Source: Beijerinckiaceae bacterium
GTDB taxonomy: Bacteria > Pseudomonadota > Alphaproteobacteria > Rhizobiales > Beijerinckiaceae
DNA length: 50,077 nucleotides
NCBI GenBank assembly: GCA_947370975.1
Contig: CANBNG010000024.1
Location: forward strand, 1-50,077
Reading direction: 5' to 3'
The translations under genes and the position numbers were made by a program. The notes under the pieces are model-generated. The model searched no databases. It was not told the DNA's origin and was given only the letters and a program-made list of their open reading frames with translations. Positions 7,499-14,585 of this stretch are shown piece by piece. Position 1 is the first letter of the stretch. The number at the start of each line of letters is the position of its first letter.

Positions 7499-8011
7499 TC
7501 AATGCACGTGTTGGGCCCCCGCATGCTGCTTCACAGCTGTGACGCGGGCTTGCGGCAGCATGGGAAAGGTCACAATCGACACTTCCCAAAGGTCGAGTTC
7601 GAGCAGGCGGCGGATGCCACCTCCTGCTGTTTTGCGCGCGGTCTTCACGCGAAAGCCGATGGAGAGCCCATCGACAGCGCCATCGCGCATCAGGGCCAGC
7701 GCCTCGCGCGCGCGCGCCACCGCGAGATTGAGGCGGCCCTTGACCTTCAGGCCGCGCGCGTCCTCCTCAATCGAGAGCCAGGCGCCAATCGGCACGGTGG
7801 GATCGTGCTGCCAGAGCATGCGGACATTGCGCGCATTGCGCTGCGCCAGCGATTTGGTGAACGCGCCGGCAACCACTTCATCGCCGCCCAGATCGACAAT
7901 GCCAAACAGGCTGGCATAGCCCTCGAAAGTGCCATCTGCGGAAAGGGCCACAGCCCCCTTGCCGTCAAAGCGCGACAGGGCGCGGCAGGACATGACCTTG
8001 CGTTCCAGCAT
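7499..8011 (-). CDS. GTA gp4: HK97-family prohead protease (S78)
   Basis: A 170-residue prohead maturation protease. 'FEGYASLFGIVDLGGD' and 'VRMLWQHDPTVPIG' contain the conserved His. 'GAVDGLSIGFRVK' contains the nucleophilic Ser, and 'LLELDLWEVSIVTFP' the conserved acidic end of the fold. It cleaves the scaffold part of gp5 during head maturation. The ATG at 8011 has a GGAG eight bases upstream and shares a base with the stop of the preceding 48-codon gene (TGATG). A TTG one codon earlier is possible but less likely. Confidence 0.93.
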   Translation of the reverse strand: MLERKVMSCRALSRFDGKGAVALSADGTFEGYASLFGIVDLGGDEVVAGAFTKSLAQRNARNVRMLWQHDPTVPIGAWLSIEEDARGLKVKGRLNLAVARAREALALMRDGAVDGLSIGFRVKTARKTAGGGIRRLLELDLWEVSIVTFPMLPQARVTAVKQHAGAQHVH

Positions 8012-8157
8012 CAAGCCTTCTCCCGCGTGATGGGAGTTGAAAAACGCGCGGGTGGAGCCAGCTTTTTTTCAAGCAGGCGGAGAAAGCGGCGAAAGACGCG
8101 GCGCGGGTCAGGGCGCGGGGCCGGCTTGCGGCGCGTGGAAAATAACGAGACATTCAT
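8011..8157 (-). CDS. small basic protein (48 aa) between portal and prohead protease genes
   Basis: A 48-codon frame starting MNVSLFSTRRK, very rich in Arg, Lys and Pro ('KPAPRPDPRRVFRRFLRLLEK'-like segment, positions 11-31). I do not recognise the family. The case for translation is the join at both ends: its ATG overlaps the previous gene's stop by four bases (ATGA), and its TGA overlaps the gp4 ATG by one base, matching the coupling used all through the cluster. It could be a small head-assembly or DNA-contacting peptide. A merely permissive high-GC frame remains possible. Confidence 0.5.
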   Translation of the reverse strand: MNVSLFSTRRKPAPRPDPRRVFRRFLRLLEKKLAPPARFSTPITREKA

Positions 8158-8342
8158 TTCTGGTCTCCAAAGCGGCGGTTGAAACGATTGAGCTCGCGGA
8201 CGAACTCATCGAAACGGCGATTGGCAGCCGCGCTCTCGCGCAGCGCGAAGACAAGCAGGCTCGATGCGCCCGTCGCCCACAGAAAAAGCGTCAGATGGGC
8301 AAGGTCGCCACGCGAGATAATGCTCTGCGTGATGTCGGACAT
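8154..8342 (-). CDS. GTA gp3.5-like small membrane protein
   Basis: A 62-residue protein starting MSDITQSIISRG with one predicted membrane segment (about residues 15-34, 'LTLFLWATGASSLLVFAL') followed by a charged helix ('RRFDEFVRELNRFNRRF'). Small proteins of this kind lie between portal and prohead protease in GTA clusters (gp3.5). Its function is unknown. It begins 15 bases after the portal gene and overlaps the next small gene by four bases. A TTG four codons upstream is an alternative start. Confidence 0.7.
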   Translation of the reverse strand: MSDITQSIISRGDLAHLTLFLWATGASSLLVFALRESAAANRRFDEFVRELNRFNRRFGDQK

Positions 8343-8357
8343 GAGTTTACTCAAAGG

Positions 8358-9548
8358 TCAGGGATTGGCTTGCCGGGGCGGGCGCGGGCCATAGCCCACG
8401 GCCTCGCGCTTTTCATCATCTGTCAGGAAGGATGCAGACGTGACGCGCGCCCATTCAGCCGCGCGCTCGCTTGCAAGCGCATCGATACGATCGGTGTCGA
8501 GCCGCAATTCCAGCTGCGGGAAATCTCCGCTTTGCCAGGATTGAAAGCCTGATTGAAAGCCCGCCTGCAAGCGACTGGCGAAGGGCAGAACGGTTTGTCG
8601 CCAGAAGGCGCGGTTGGCTTCCTGATAATTTGAAAATGTATTGTCACCCGGCAGGCCAAGCACAAGCGGCGGCACGCCCAGCGCCAGCGCAATCTCGCGC
8701 GCAGCCGCTGCTTTCGCCTCGATGAAATCCATGTCTTTTGGCGTTAGCGACAGCGCCTTCCAGTCGAGGCCGCCTTCAAGCAGAAGGGGGCGTCCGGCAT
8801 TGCGCGCGCCTGAAAAGCTTTCATCGAGTTCAGACTTCAGCCGGTCAAATTGTTCGTCTGAAAGCGTTGCGCCTTCTGGCCCCGCATAGACGAGCGCACC
8901 CGAGGGCCGCGCTGCATTTTCAAGCAAAGCGCGGTTCCATACGCCCGCCGCATTGTGAATGTCGAGCGCGGTTTCAGCTGCTGCAAGGGGCGAGACGCCA
9001 TAATGATCATCAAGGGGAGCAAAGATCTTGAAATGCAAAATGGCGCCTGAGTCACCGGCCGCAAAGCGGATGCGCTCCGCCCCGACGCGATATTCAAAAG
9101 CCGCTGGCCAGCCATTTGGCCCTGGCACAATCGACATACGATCGGGCCTCAGCCCGTGCAATTCGCGTAACTGCCCATCCAGAGAAACACCCTCTACATA
9201 GGCGTTTCCAAAGAGCAGTAGATTGGAGACAAGCATCTCCAGAAAACTCGTGCTCGATTGCGCGGGATTGGGGTTTGCGAGGAGCACCAGAAGCGGATGG
9301 TCGGGCGTCTCGACACCATTCTCGTAGGCAAGCCAGGGGACGGAGGCCACAGCCTCGGCGATCATGCGCACCGAGCGAAACACAATCGGGTTTTGCTCAT
9401 AACCCTGGCGCACCAATTCGCTCACATGGCGCGGTTGCGGGCGCATCAGGCCAGGCAGGCCGACGCTGAAAAGCGCTGCCGTGCGGGAGGATTTGACCTG
9501 CGCAGGCGCGCTCGCCGCGCCTTTGAGGCGGGAGAAGAAGGAGGGCAT
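8358..9548 (-). CDS. GTA gp3: HK97-family portal protein
   Basis: A 396-residue phage portal protein. Family signatures are 'QNPIVFRSVRMIAEAVASV' at the N-terminal third, 'NLLLFGNAYVEG' and 'HGLRPDRMSIVPG' in the middle, 'HYGVSPLAAAETALDIHNAA', and 'LGVPPLVLGLPGDNTFSNYQEANRAF' (positions about 290-315, split here by family variation). Twelve copies form the ring through which the terminase pumps DNA and to which the tail connectors bind. It lies 27 bases after the terminase gene. Length is normal for GTA portals (about 395 residues). Confidence 0.95.
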   Translation of the reverse strand: MPSFFSRLKGAASAPAQVKSSRTAALFSVGLPGLMRPQPRHVSELVRQGYEQNPIVFRSVRMIAEAVASVPWLAYENGVETPDHPLLVLLANPNPAQSSTSFLEMLVSNLLLFGNAYVEGVSLDGQLRELHGLRPDRMSIVPGPNGWPAAFEYRVGAERIRFAAGDSGAILHFKIFAPLDDHYGVSPLAAAETALDIHNAAGVWNRALLENAARPSGALVYAGPEGATLSDEQFDRLKSELDESFSGARNAGRPLLLEGGLDWKALSLTPKDMDFIEAKAAAAREIALALGVPPLVLGLPGDNTFSNYQEANRAFWRQTVLPFASRLQAGFQSGFQSWQSGDFPQLELRLDTDRIDALASERAAEWARVTSASFLTDDEKREAVGYGPRPPRQANP

Positions 9549-9575
9549 GGAAACCTCGTTTTAAAGATAGGACGG

Positions 9576-10895
9576 TCAGACGCGGCGCACTTTTGGCTCG
9601 CCGGGCTGGATGGCAAGCGCGAGCGCGGTAATGGCCCAGACAAGCGCATCGAGCCGATCCGGGCTGCGGCCATTGTCGAGGCCGGCTGGCCCAAAGGCGC
9701 ACATTTCATCCTCGAGCGCCGGAAACGCGCCAATGTGGTGCACGCGGCCCTGCTCGTAGAGCTGCGCCACGGGGGCGGCACGCAAATATTTGCCGCGTGT
9801 CGCGCGCACCTGCCGCACAGGCACTTTTGCATCAGCCTCGCCGATGACGGCAGCCACCATCTCGCCGCCCTGATTGACCTCAGCTACCATGTCATCGGCC
9901 TCATGGCGGTGATAAAGCGCGACAGCCACACGCGCCCAGCGCGCGGGACGCGCGGCTGCAAGGGATGCATCTTCGAGCACATGGACATGCCCGGCCGCAT
10001 CAATACCGGCCGCAATAATGCCGCAGGCGTCGGCGCGCGCATGGGAGGAGGCCGGCGGATCGATGGCGACCACGATGCGCCGCAAGGGCGGCGCTTGATC
10101 CCGGCGGCACTGCTCCAGCATATCGCGCGTCCACAGCGCATCGGCGCGCTCGTCCACCATTTCGCCATCGAGTTCCTGACGGCCAAGACGCGTGCCCGCA
10201 TAGCGCGTGACGATGCGTTGCAAAAAGTCGCCCGCCAGATGCGCGGCATTGGCAGAGGTCGCCGCACGCGACACGGCTACCTTGGGGTCAGCAAGCAGGC
10301 GCTTGAGCAAGGGCGCGGGGCGCGGCGTCGTCGTCACCACCTGACGGGGATGCTTGCCGAGCCGCAAACCAAATTGCAGCATGTCGAAGGTCGCCTCGGC
10401 GTGACGCCATTTTGCAAGCTCATCGAGCCAGGCGCATTCAAATTGCGGCCCGCGCAAGGATTCGGGATCTTCGGCAGAAAAGGCCTGCGCCATGGCCCCG
10501 TTTGGCCAGGCAAGGCGGCGACGCGAGGGCTCCCAGAGGGGGCGCTCATCGCGCGCATGAATGGCGAGAATGCCCGACACGCCTTCAATCATCACATCGC
10601 GCACATCGGCTGCCGTCTCGCCAACCAGAGCGATGCGTCCAACAGGCGCATGCGAATAGCCGGGCAAGCCCAGAGCCACGCCGCGCACCCATTCAGCGCC
10701 CGTGCGCGTCTTGCCCGCACCGCGCCCGCCCATCACAAGCCAGACGGTCCAGGGTAAACCGCTCTGCGCGCAAGCCGGTGGCCATTGATCCTCGCGCGCC
10801 TGAAATTCCCAAGACCCCAACATGGTCTCGATATCGCGGGCTGAAAATCCTGCAGCCAGCTCAGTCAGGCTCCCGCTCTCCGCGCAGTTCTTCAA
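9576..10895 (-). CDS. GTA gp2: large terminase (packaging ATPase/nuclease)
   Basis: The packaging motor of the GTA, about 439 residues. The ATPase has Walker A 'GGRGAGKTRTGAEW' and a Walker B-like 'CAWLDELAKW'. The C-terminal RNase H-type nuclease starts at 'VVAIDPPASSHARADACG'. The end 'RSPDRLDALVWAITAL' is highly typical. The start is uncertain: homologues have about 45 residues before the 'PWTVWLVMGGRG' segment, which fits the TTG at 10895 inside the terminal codons of the previous gene, while the first ATG (10823) would remove part of a conserved helix. A headful enzyme is expected from GTA biology, not from anything visible here. Confidence 0.93.
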   Translation of the reverse strand: MKNCAESGSLTELAAGFSARDIETMLGSWEFQAREDQWPPACAQSGLPWTVWLVMGGRGAGKTRTGAEWVRGVALGLPGYSHAPVGRIALVGETAADVRDVMIEGVSGILAIHARDERPLWEPSRRRLAWPNGAMAQAFSAEDPESLRGPQFECAWLDELAKWRHAEATFDMLQFGLRLGKHPRQVVTTTPRPAPLLKRLLADPKVAVSRAATSANAAHLAGDFLQRIVTRYAGTRLGRQELDGEMVDERADALWTRDMLEQCRRDQAPPLRRIVVAIDPPASSHARADACGIIAAGIDAAGHVHVLEDASLAAARPARWARVAVALYHRHEADDMVAEVNQGGEMVAAVIGEADAKVPVRQVRATRGKYLRAAPVAQLYEQGRVHHIGAFPALEDEMCAFGPAGLDNGRSPDRLDALVWAITALALAIQPGEPKVRRV

Positions 10896-11412
10896 GGCGC
10901 TCGACCAGGGCCTGCCGCAATGCGGCCAGGTCTCTGGGAGGCAAGTCTCTGGGAGGCAAGTCTCTGGGAGGCTGTTCTTCTGTCGCATCGGGCGCGGCTT
11001 TCTGTGCGTTGGCCTTGTCGGTTGCATCGAGCCGGCGCAGATCGCCCAGCGTCTTCACCAGAAGGCCGAGGATGCGCGCCTTGCGTTCGGCACCCGGATG
11101 CGAGGCGTTTTCAATTTCGGTTTCAGCGCGCGCGATCTCGCGGCGCAGCGCCCGCACGAGGCGGCGTTCAAGCGGGCGCGTATCGAGCGACTCCTCGCCA
11201 CCCGCCTCCGGCGGCGGCTCCTGGGGCGCGCGCGTGCGCTTGGGCTGTGGGAGAACTTGCACGCCACGGGGCGGCCAGTTCTCGGTTTTGCGGAAGGCGC
11301 GGAATGCGGCGGCGCTGAGCTTCAGGCCCAACGCAATCTCATGCAGGGGCGCCCTGCCCTCGTCATAAAGGGCGCGCGCTCGTGCAAGCGCGGCCTTGCC
11401 GGGCTTTTTCAT
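10861..11412 (-). CDS. GTA gp1: putative small terminase subunit
   Basis: A 183-residue protein in the gp1 position, first gene of the cluster. The N-terminal 45 residues look like a DNA-binding helix-turn-helix ('ALYDEGRAPLHEIALGLKLSAAAFRAF'-like, positions 14-40). The centre has a long charged helix ('RRLVRALRREIARAETEIEN'), and the C-terminal part carries three tandem copies of PPRDL before 'ALRQALVERLEELRGE'. GTA small terminases have this HTH plus coiled-coil layout. Homology is weaker than for the other structural genes, so the call leans on position. The start at 11412 lies about 70 bases from a predicted promoter. Confidence 0.75.
   Translation of the reverse strand: MKKPGKAALARARALYDEGRAPLHEIALGLKLSAAAFRAFRKTENWPPRGVQVLPQPKRTRAPQEPPPEAGGEESLDTRPLERRLVRALRREIARAETEIENASHPGAERKARILGLLVKTLGDLRRLDATDKANAQKAAPDATEEQPPRDLPPRDLPPRDLAALRQALVERLEELRGEREPD
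10930..10974 (-). repeat. three tandem 15-bp repeats encoding PPRDL
   Basis: Three nearly identical 15-base units (plus-strand unit gtctctgggaggcaa) follow each other in frame within the small terminase gene, adding PPRDL three times. The third unit differs in its last bases. Such a perfect short repeat looks recent and could vary in number between strains. Confidence 0.9.
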
Positions 11413-11490
11413 GCGCGGCTCCCGTTGGCTCAGGCGAAAAGACGGTGCCCCAGCGGCCCGGCCTGTCGCGCATTTGTGGAGTGTGAGCGA

Positions 11491-11519
11491 AAGCTACCCG
11501 AGGAGCGCGCCGCTGTCAA
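11491..11519 (-). promoter_or_regulatory. sigma-70-like promoter of the GTA cluster
   Basis: On the minus strand a perfect -35 TTGACA (11519-11514) is followed by exactly 17 bases and a -10 TAGCTT (11496-11491). This would start transcription near 11484, about 70 bases before the small terminase ATG at 11412. No operator was recognised. The match is good for an alphaproteobacterial housekeeping promoter; use in vivo is inferred. Confidence 0.65.
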
Positions 11520-11624
11520 GGAATAAAATCTTAGCTAGGGATAAAAACCGCAGATGTCGCGTGGGCAAACGAATCCCGCTAAGCTCGCGTGCGACTTACG
11601 GCAGCCAGAAGGAGTTCGACAAAA

Positions 11625-12482
11625 ATGAAAATCTGCCGCTATGGAGACGACCGGCTGGGCATCGTGCAGGATGGGCGCATCTATGATGTGACCGACATTC
11701 AGGAGATCATCCGCGTCTCCTTTCCCTACAATTTTGAGGGCGACCCCGTCATCGCCATGTTGAAGGAATGGACGCGCGAGGTCGAACTTGCGGGCCGCCC
11801 CTCCATCGCGCTCGCGGATGCGCAGCTGCTGGCGCCTGTCGCCCGCCCGACCAAGCTCATGGCCGCGCCCTCCAATTACCGCGCCCATATTGACGAGACG
11901 CTGAAAGATCCCGGCATCCGGCAGGTCGCGCGCTCGATCGATATCGGCGAGGCCGGTATTTTCCTGAAAGCCAATTCCTCGCTGGCTGGCCCTGCGCAGG
12001 GCATTGTGCGCCGCTTCCCCGACCGACGGACGGATCAGGAAGGCGAGCTTGTCATCGTCATCGGCAAGAAGGGATCGAATATTCCGCGCGAGCGCGCGCT
12101 CGAGCATGTCGCGGGCTATTGCCTTGGTCTCGACATGACCTTGCGTGGCAAGGAAGACCGCTCCTTCCGCAAATCCATCGACGGCTATTCCGTGGCTGGC
12201 CCCTATCTCGTCACAGCGGATGAAATTGCAGAGCCGGGCAATCTGTCCTTCGAGGTCGCGGTCAATGGTGAACAGCGGCAGGATGTGAACACGCGCAATC
12301 TGATCTACGATATTCCCCGCCTCATCGAATTCGCATCCTCCTTCTACACGCTCCATCCGGGCGATCTGTTTTTCACCGGCACGGATCAAGGTGTCGGCCC
12401 GGTGGAACCGGGCGATACGATCACCCTGTCGTCGGCGCTGCTTGGCGGCTTCAGCGTCAAGGTCGGACATGACGAGGGCTGA
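11625..12482 (+). CDS. fumarylacetoacetate hydrolase (FAH) family protein
   Basis: A 285-residue FAH-superfamily enzyme. The C-terminal catalytic domain shows 'KLMAAPSNYRAHI', the metal-binding acidic segment 'DQEGELVIVIGKKG', 'RGKEDRSFRKSIDGYSVAGP' and the family ending 'FFTGTDQGVGPVEPGD'. Members hydrolyse or decarboxylate acylpyruvates and related 2-keto acids, often in meta-cleavage or dicarboxylate pathways; the substrate cannot be read from sequence. The ATG at 11625 has an agaaggag ribosome site. It is the first gene of a four-gene unit with the LeuC/LeuD-like hydratase and a lyase, 37 bases ahead of the next gene. It is divergent from the GTA cluster. Confidence 0.92.
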   Translation: MKICRYGDDRLGIVQDGRIYDVTDIQEIIRVSFPYNFEGDPVIAMLKEWTREVELAGRPSIALADAQLLAPVARPTKLMAAPSNYRAHIDETLKDPGIRQVARSIDIGEAGIFLKANSSLAGPAQGIVRRFPDRRTDQEGELVIVIGKKGSNIPRERALEHVAGYCLGLDMTLRGKEDRSFRKSIDGYSVAGPYLVTADEIAEPGNLSFEVAVNGEQRQDVNTRNLIYDIPRLIEFASSFYTLHPGDLFFTGTDQGVGPVEPGDTITLSSALLGGFSVKVGHDEG

Positions 12483-12519
12483 GGCCTCGCCTCACATTTC
12501 AGACGGCGGAACAAAAAGC

Positions 12520-13941
12520 ATGAGCAAGACACAAAGCCGCAAGACCATGTTCGACAAGATATGGGACGCTCATTATGTGGCGACACGCCTCGATGGACGC
12601 GAGCTCATCTATGTCGATCGTCATGTCCTGCACGATCTCCATGCGCCCCATGCATTCGAGAAGCTCGAGCAGGCCAGCCGCAACGTGCGCCGGCCCGATC
12701 TCACCTTCTCCATGCAGGATCACACGGTCGCGACAAAACCCGGTCGCGATGAAAATACAAATCCCGATGGCGCGCAATTCCAGCGTGCCATGCGCGAGGG
12801 CTCAAACCGGCACAAGATCCGCCTGTTCGATCTGACCGATCCCGAGCAGGGCATTTCGCATGTGGTCGCGCCGGAGCTTGGCCTCGTGTTGCCGGGCGCA
12901 ACCCATGCCGTGCCCGATTCTCATGCCTGCACGGTGGGCGGCCTTGGCGCACTTGGCATTGGGTGTGGCACGAGCGAGCTTGAACATATTCTGGCAACGC
13001 AAACCATTGCGCTCAAGCGCCCCAAGCGCATGCGCATCAACCTTGAGGGCGTGCTGGCGCCAGGCGTCACCGCCAAGGATGTGTCGCTGAAAATCATGGC
13101 GCAGATCGGTGTGTCGGCGGGGCGTGGCTATGCCATCGAATATGCAGGCGCGCTCGCCCGCGCGCTGCCGGTTGAGGCGCGGCTCACCCTTTGCAACATG
13201 ACGATTGAAATGGGCGCGCGCTCTGGCTTCATTGCGCCCGACGATGCCGTGTTTCACTATCTCGCAGAGCGTCCCTACATGCCGCGCGGCAAGAAGTGGG
13301 AAGCCGCACTTGCCCAATGGCGGATGCTCGCCAGCGATGAGGATGCAATCTTCGACAAGGAATTCGACATCGATTGTCGCGGGCTCGAACCCCAGATCAC
13401 CTGGGGCACCGATCAAAGCCAGACGATTGGCCTGAGCGGCGCTCTGCCCGCGCTCGACACAGATGCAGACACGCGCCTCAAGCTCGAACGCGCATATGCC
13501 TATATGGGCCTTGCGCCCGGCAAGCCAATTCTCGGCACGCCGATCGAGCGCGTGTTCATCGGCTCCTGCACCAATGCGCGCATGTCGGATCTGCGCGCCG
13601 CCGCAGCGCTCGTGAAAGGCCGCAGCGTATTTGCAGGCGTAACGGCGATGGTCGTGCCGGGCTCCACAAGCGTGAAGCGGCAGGCCGAGGCAGAAGGGCT
13701 TGATCGCGTCTTTCTCGATGCCGGATTCTTCTGGGGTGAATCGGGCTGCTCCATGTGCGCAGGCGGCAATGGCGATCGCGGCCGTCCGCAGGAGCGTGTT
13801 GTCTCGACGACCAATCGCAATTTTGAAGGGCGACAGGGCAAGGGCGTGCGCACGCATCTGGCCAGTCCCGAGACTGCGGCAGCCAGCGCGATTGCCGGCC
13901 ATATTGCCGACCCGCGCGCTCTCATGGCGGAGACCAAGTGA
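12520..13941 (+). CDS. LeuC-type hydro-lyase large subunit (aconitase superfamily)
   Basis: A 473-residue large subunit of the isopropylmalate isomerase/aconitase family. The [4Fe-4S] ligands are present: Cys350 in 'GSCTNAR', Cys410 and Cys413 in 'GCSMCAGGN'. 'RRPDLTFSMQDHTVAT' and 'GTSELEHILATQT' are LeuC-like. However, the segment that reads 'CGDSHTSTHG' in genuine LeuC is 'VPDSHACTVGG' here, so the substrate may differ. With the small subunit that follows (TGATG overlap) it should hydrate or isomerise a dicarboxylate. The neighbours are an FAH protein and an isocitrate-lyase-like enzyme, not LeuB, which argues for catabolism such as dimethylmaleate- or citraconate-type hydration. Leucine synthesis remains the alternative. 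Confidence 0.88.
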   Translation: MSKTQSRKTMFDKIWDAHYVATRLDGRELIYVDRHVLHDLHAPHAFEKLEQASRNVRRPDLTFSMQDHTVATKPGRDENTNPDGAQFQRAMREGSNRHKIRLFDLTDPEQGISHVVAPELGLVLPGATHAVPDSHACTVGGLGALGIGCGTSELEHILATQTIALKRPKRMRINLEGVLAPGVTAKDVSLKIMAQIGVSAGRGYAIEYAGALARALPVEARLTLCNMTIEMGARSGFIAPDDAVFHYLAERPYMPRGKKWEAALAQWRMLASDEDAIFDKEFDIDCRGLEPQITWGTDQSQTIGLSGALPALDTDADTRLKLERAYAYMGLAPGKPILGTPIERVFIGSCTNARMSDLRAAAALVKGRSVFAGVTAMVVPGSTSVKRQAEAEGLDRVFLDAGFFWGESGCSMCAGGNGDRGRPQERVVSTTNRNFEGRQGKGVRTHLASPETAAASAIAGHIADPRALMAETK

Positions 13942-14585
13942 TGCAAGCCTTCACTCGCCTCAGCGGCGTCGCCGTCGCTTTTCTCGAAGATGATATCAAC
14001 ACCGACCAGATTGCGCCGATCCCCACAAAGCGCAGCCTGAAGCCCGATTATCGCGAGATGTTTTTCTATCGCGCGCGCCGCCATGCAGACGACTCGCTCG
14101 ATGCCGCCCATATTTTCAACCAGCCACAATTTGCAGCCCCTTCCATTCTTGTCTCGGGCAAGAATTTCGGCTGCGGCTCTTCGCGCGAAGGCGCGGTCTG
14201 GACGTTGATGGCCATGGGCATCACCTGCATTGTCGCCCGCTCCATGGCCGATCTCTATCGCGAGAACTGCCTGCAAAATGGCGTATTGCCGATCGAATTG
14301 CCGGGCGATGTTGCGCAGGCTTTCGAAGCCCGCGTACTGGCCGCCGATGGACGCGCGCCCTTCCATGTCGATCTTGTTACCCAGACGATTAGCGGACCGG
14401 GCGGCGAGGACATTACCTTTGACATTGCCGCCAATGATCGCACGCGACTGCTCGAAGGGCTGGATGATATTGGCATGAGCCTGAAACAATCTGACGCCAT
14501 TGCGGCATGGGAAGAGAAAATGCGCGCACAATCACCCTGGCTGCAAAGCGCCACGCGCGCGCCCGGCACGGAGCCAGGCGCGTGA
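13941..14585 (+). CDS. LeuD-type hydro-lyase small subunit
   Basis: A 214-residue swivel-domain subunit. 'FLEDDINTDQIAPI' (about residues 14-27) and 'LVSGKNFGCGSSREGAVW' (about 71-88) are the LeuD family signatures, the latter carrying substrate-binding Ser/Arg residues. 'SMADLYRENCLQNGVLP' is also conserved. The start ATG shares a base with the LeuC-type stop, so the two subunits are probably made in equal amounts. Its own stop overlaps the GTG start of the lyase gene. Length is slightly above the usual 200 because of a C-terminal tail. Confidence 0.9.
   Translation: MQAFTRLSGVAVAFLEDDINTDQIAPIPTKRSLKPDYREMFFYRARRHADDSLDAAHIFNQPQFAAPSILVSGKNFGCGSSREGAVWTLMAMGITCIVARSMADLYRENCLQNGVLPIELPGDVAQAFEARVLAADGRAPFHVDLVTQTISGPGGEDITFDIAANDRTRLLEGLDDIGMSLKQSDAIAAWEEKMRAQSPWLQSATRAPGTEPGA

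Noticed and set aside
6384..7919. A 511-codon plus-strand frame across the capsid and prohead protease genes
   Set aside because: It is antisense to two well-recognised structural genes, crosses their boundary and shows no domain.
9258..10757. A 499-codon plus-strand frame over portal and terminase
   Set aside because: Shadow of conserved minus-strand genes, with biased Arg/Gly/His composition.
10930..10974. A CRISPR-like array at the tandem 15-bp units
   Set aside because: The units are contiguous without spacers and lie in frame inside a coding sequence.
1..11520. A prophage with integrase, lysis genes or att sites
   Set aside because: No such gene or flanking direct repeat was seen; the gene order is that of a GTA. 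The left boundary is outside the window.
12520..14585. Assignment of the LeuC/LeuD-like pair to leucine biosynthesis
   Set aside because: Not excluded, but no LeuA/LeuB is nearby, the operon partner is a lyase, and a conserved LeuC segment is altered; I therefore left gene symbols empty.
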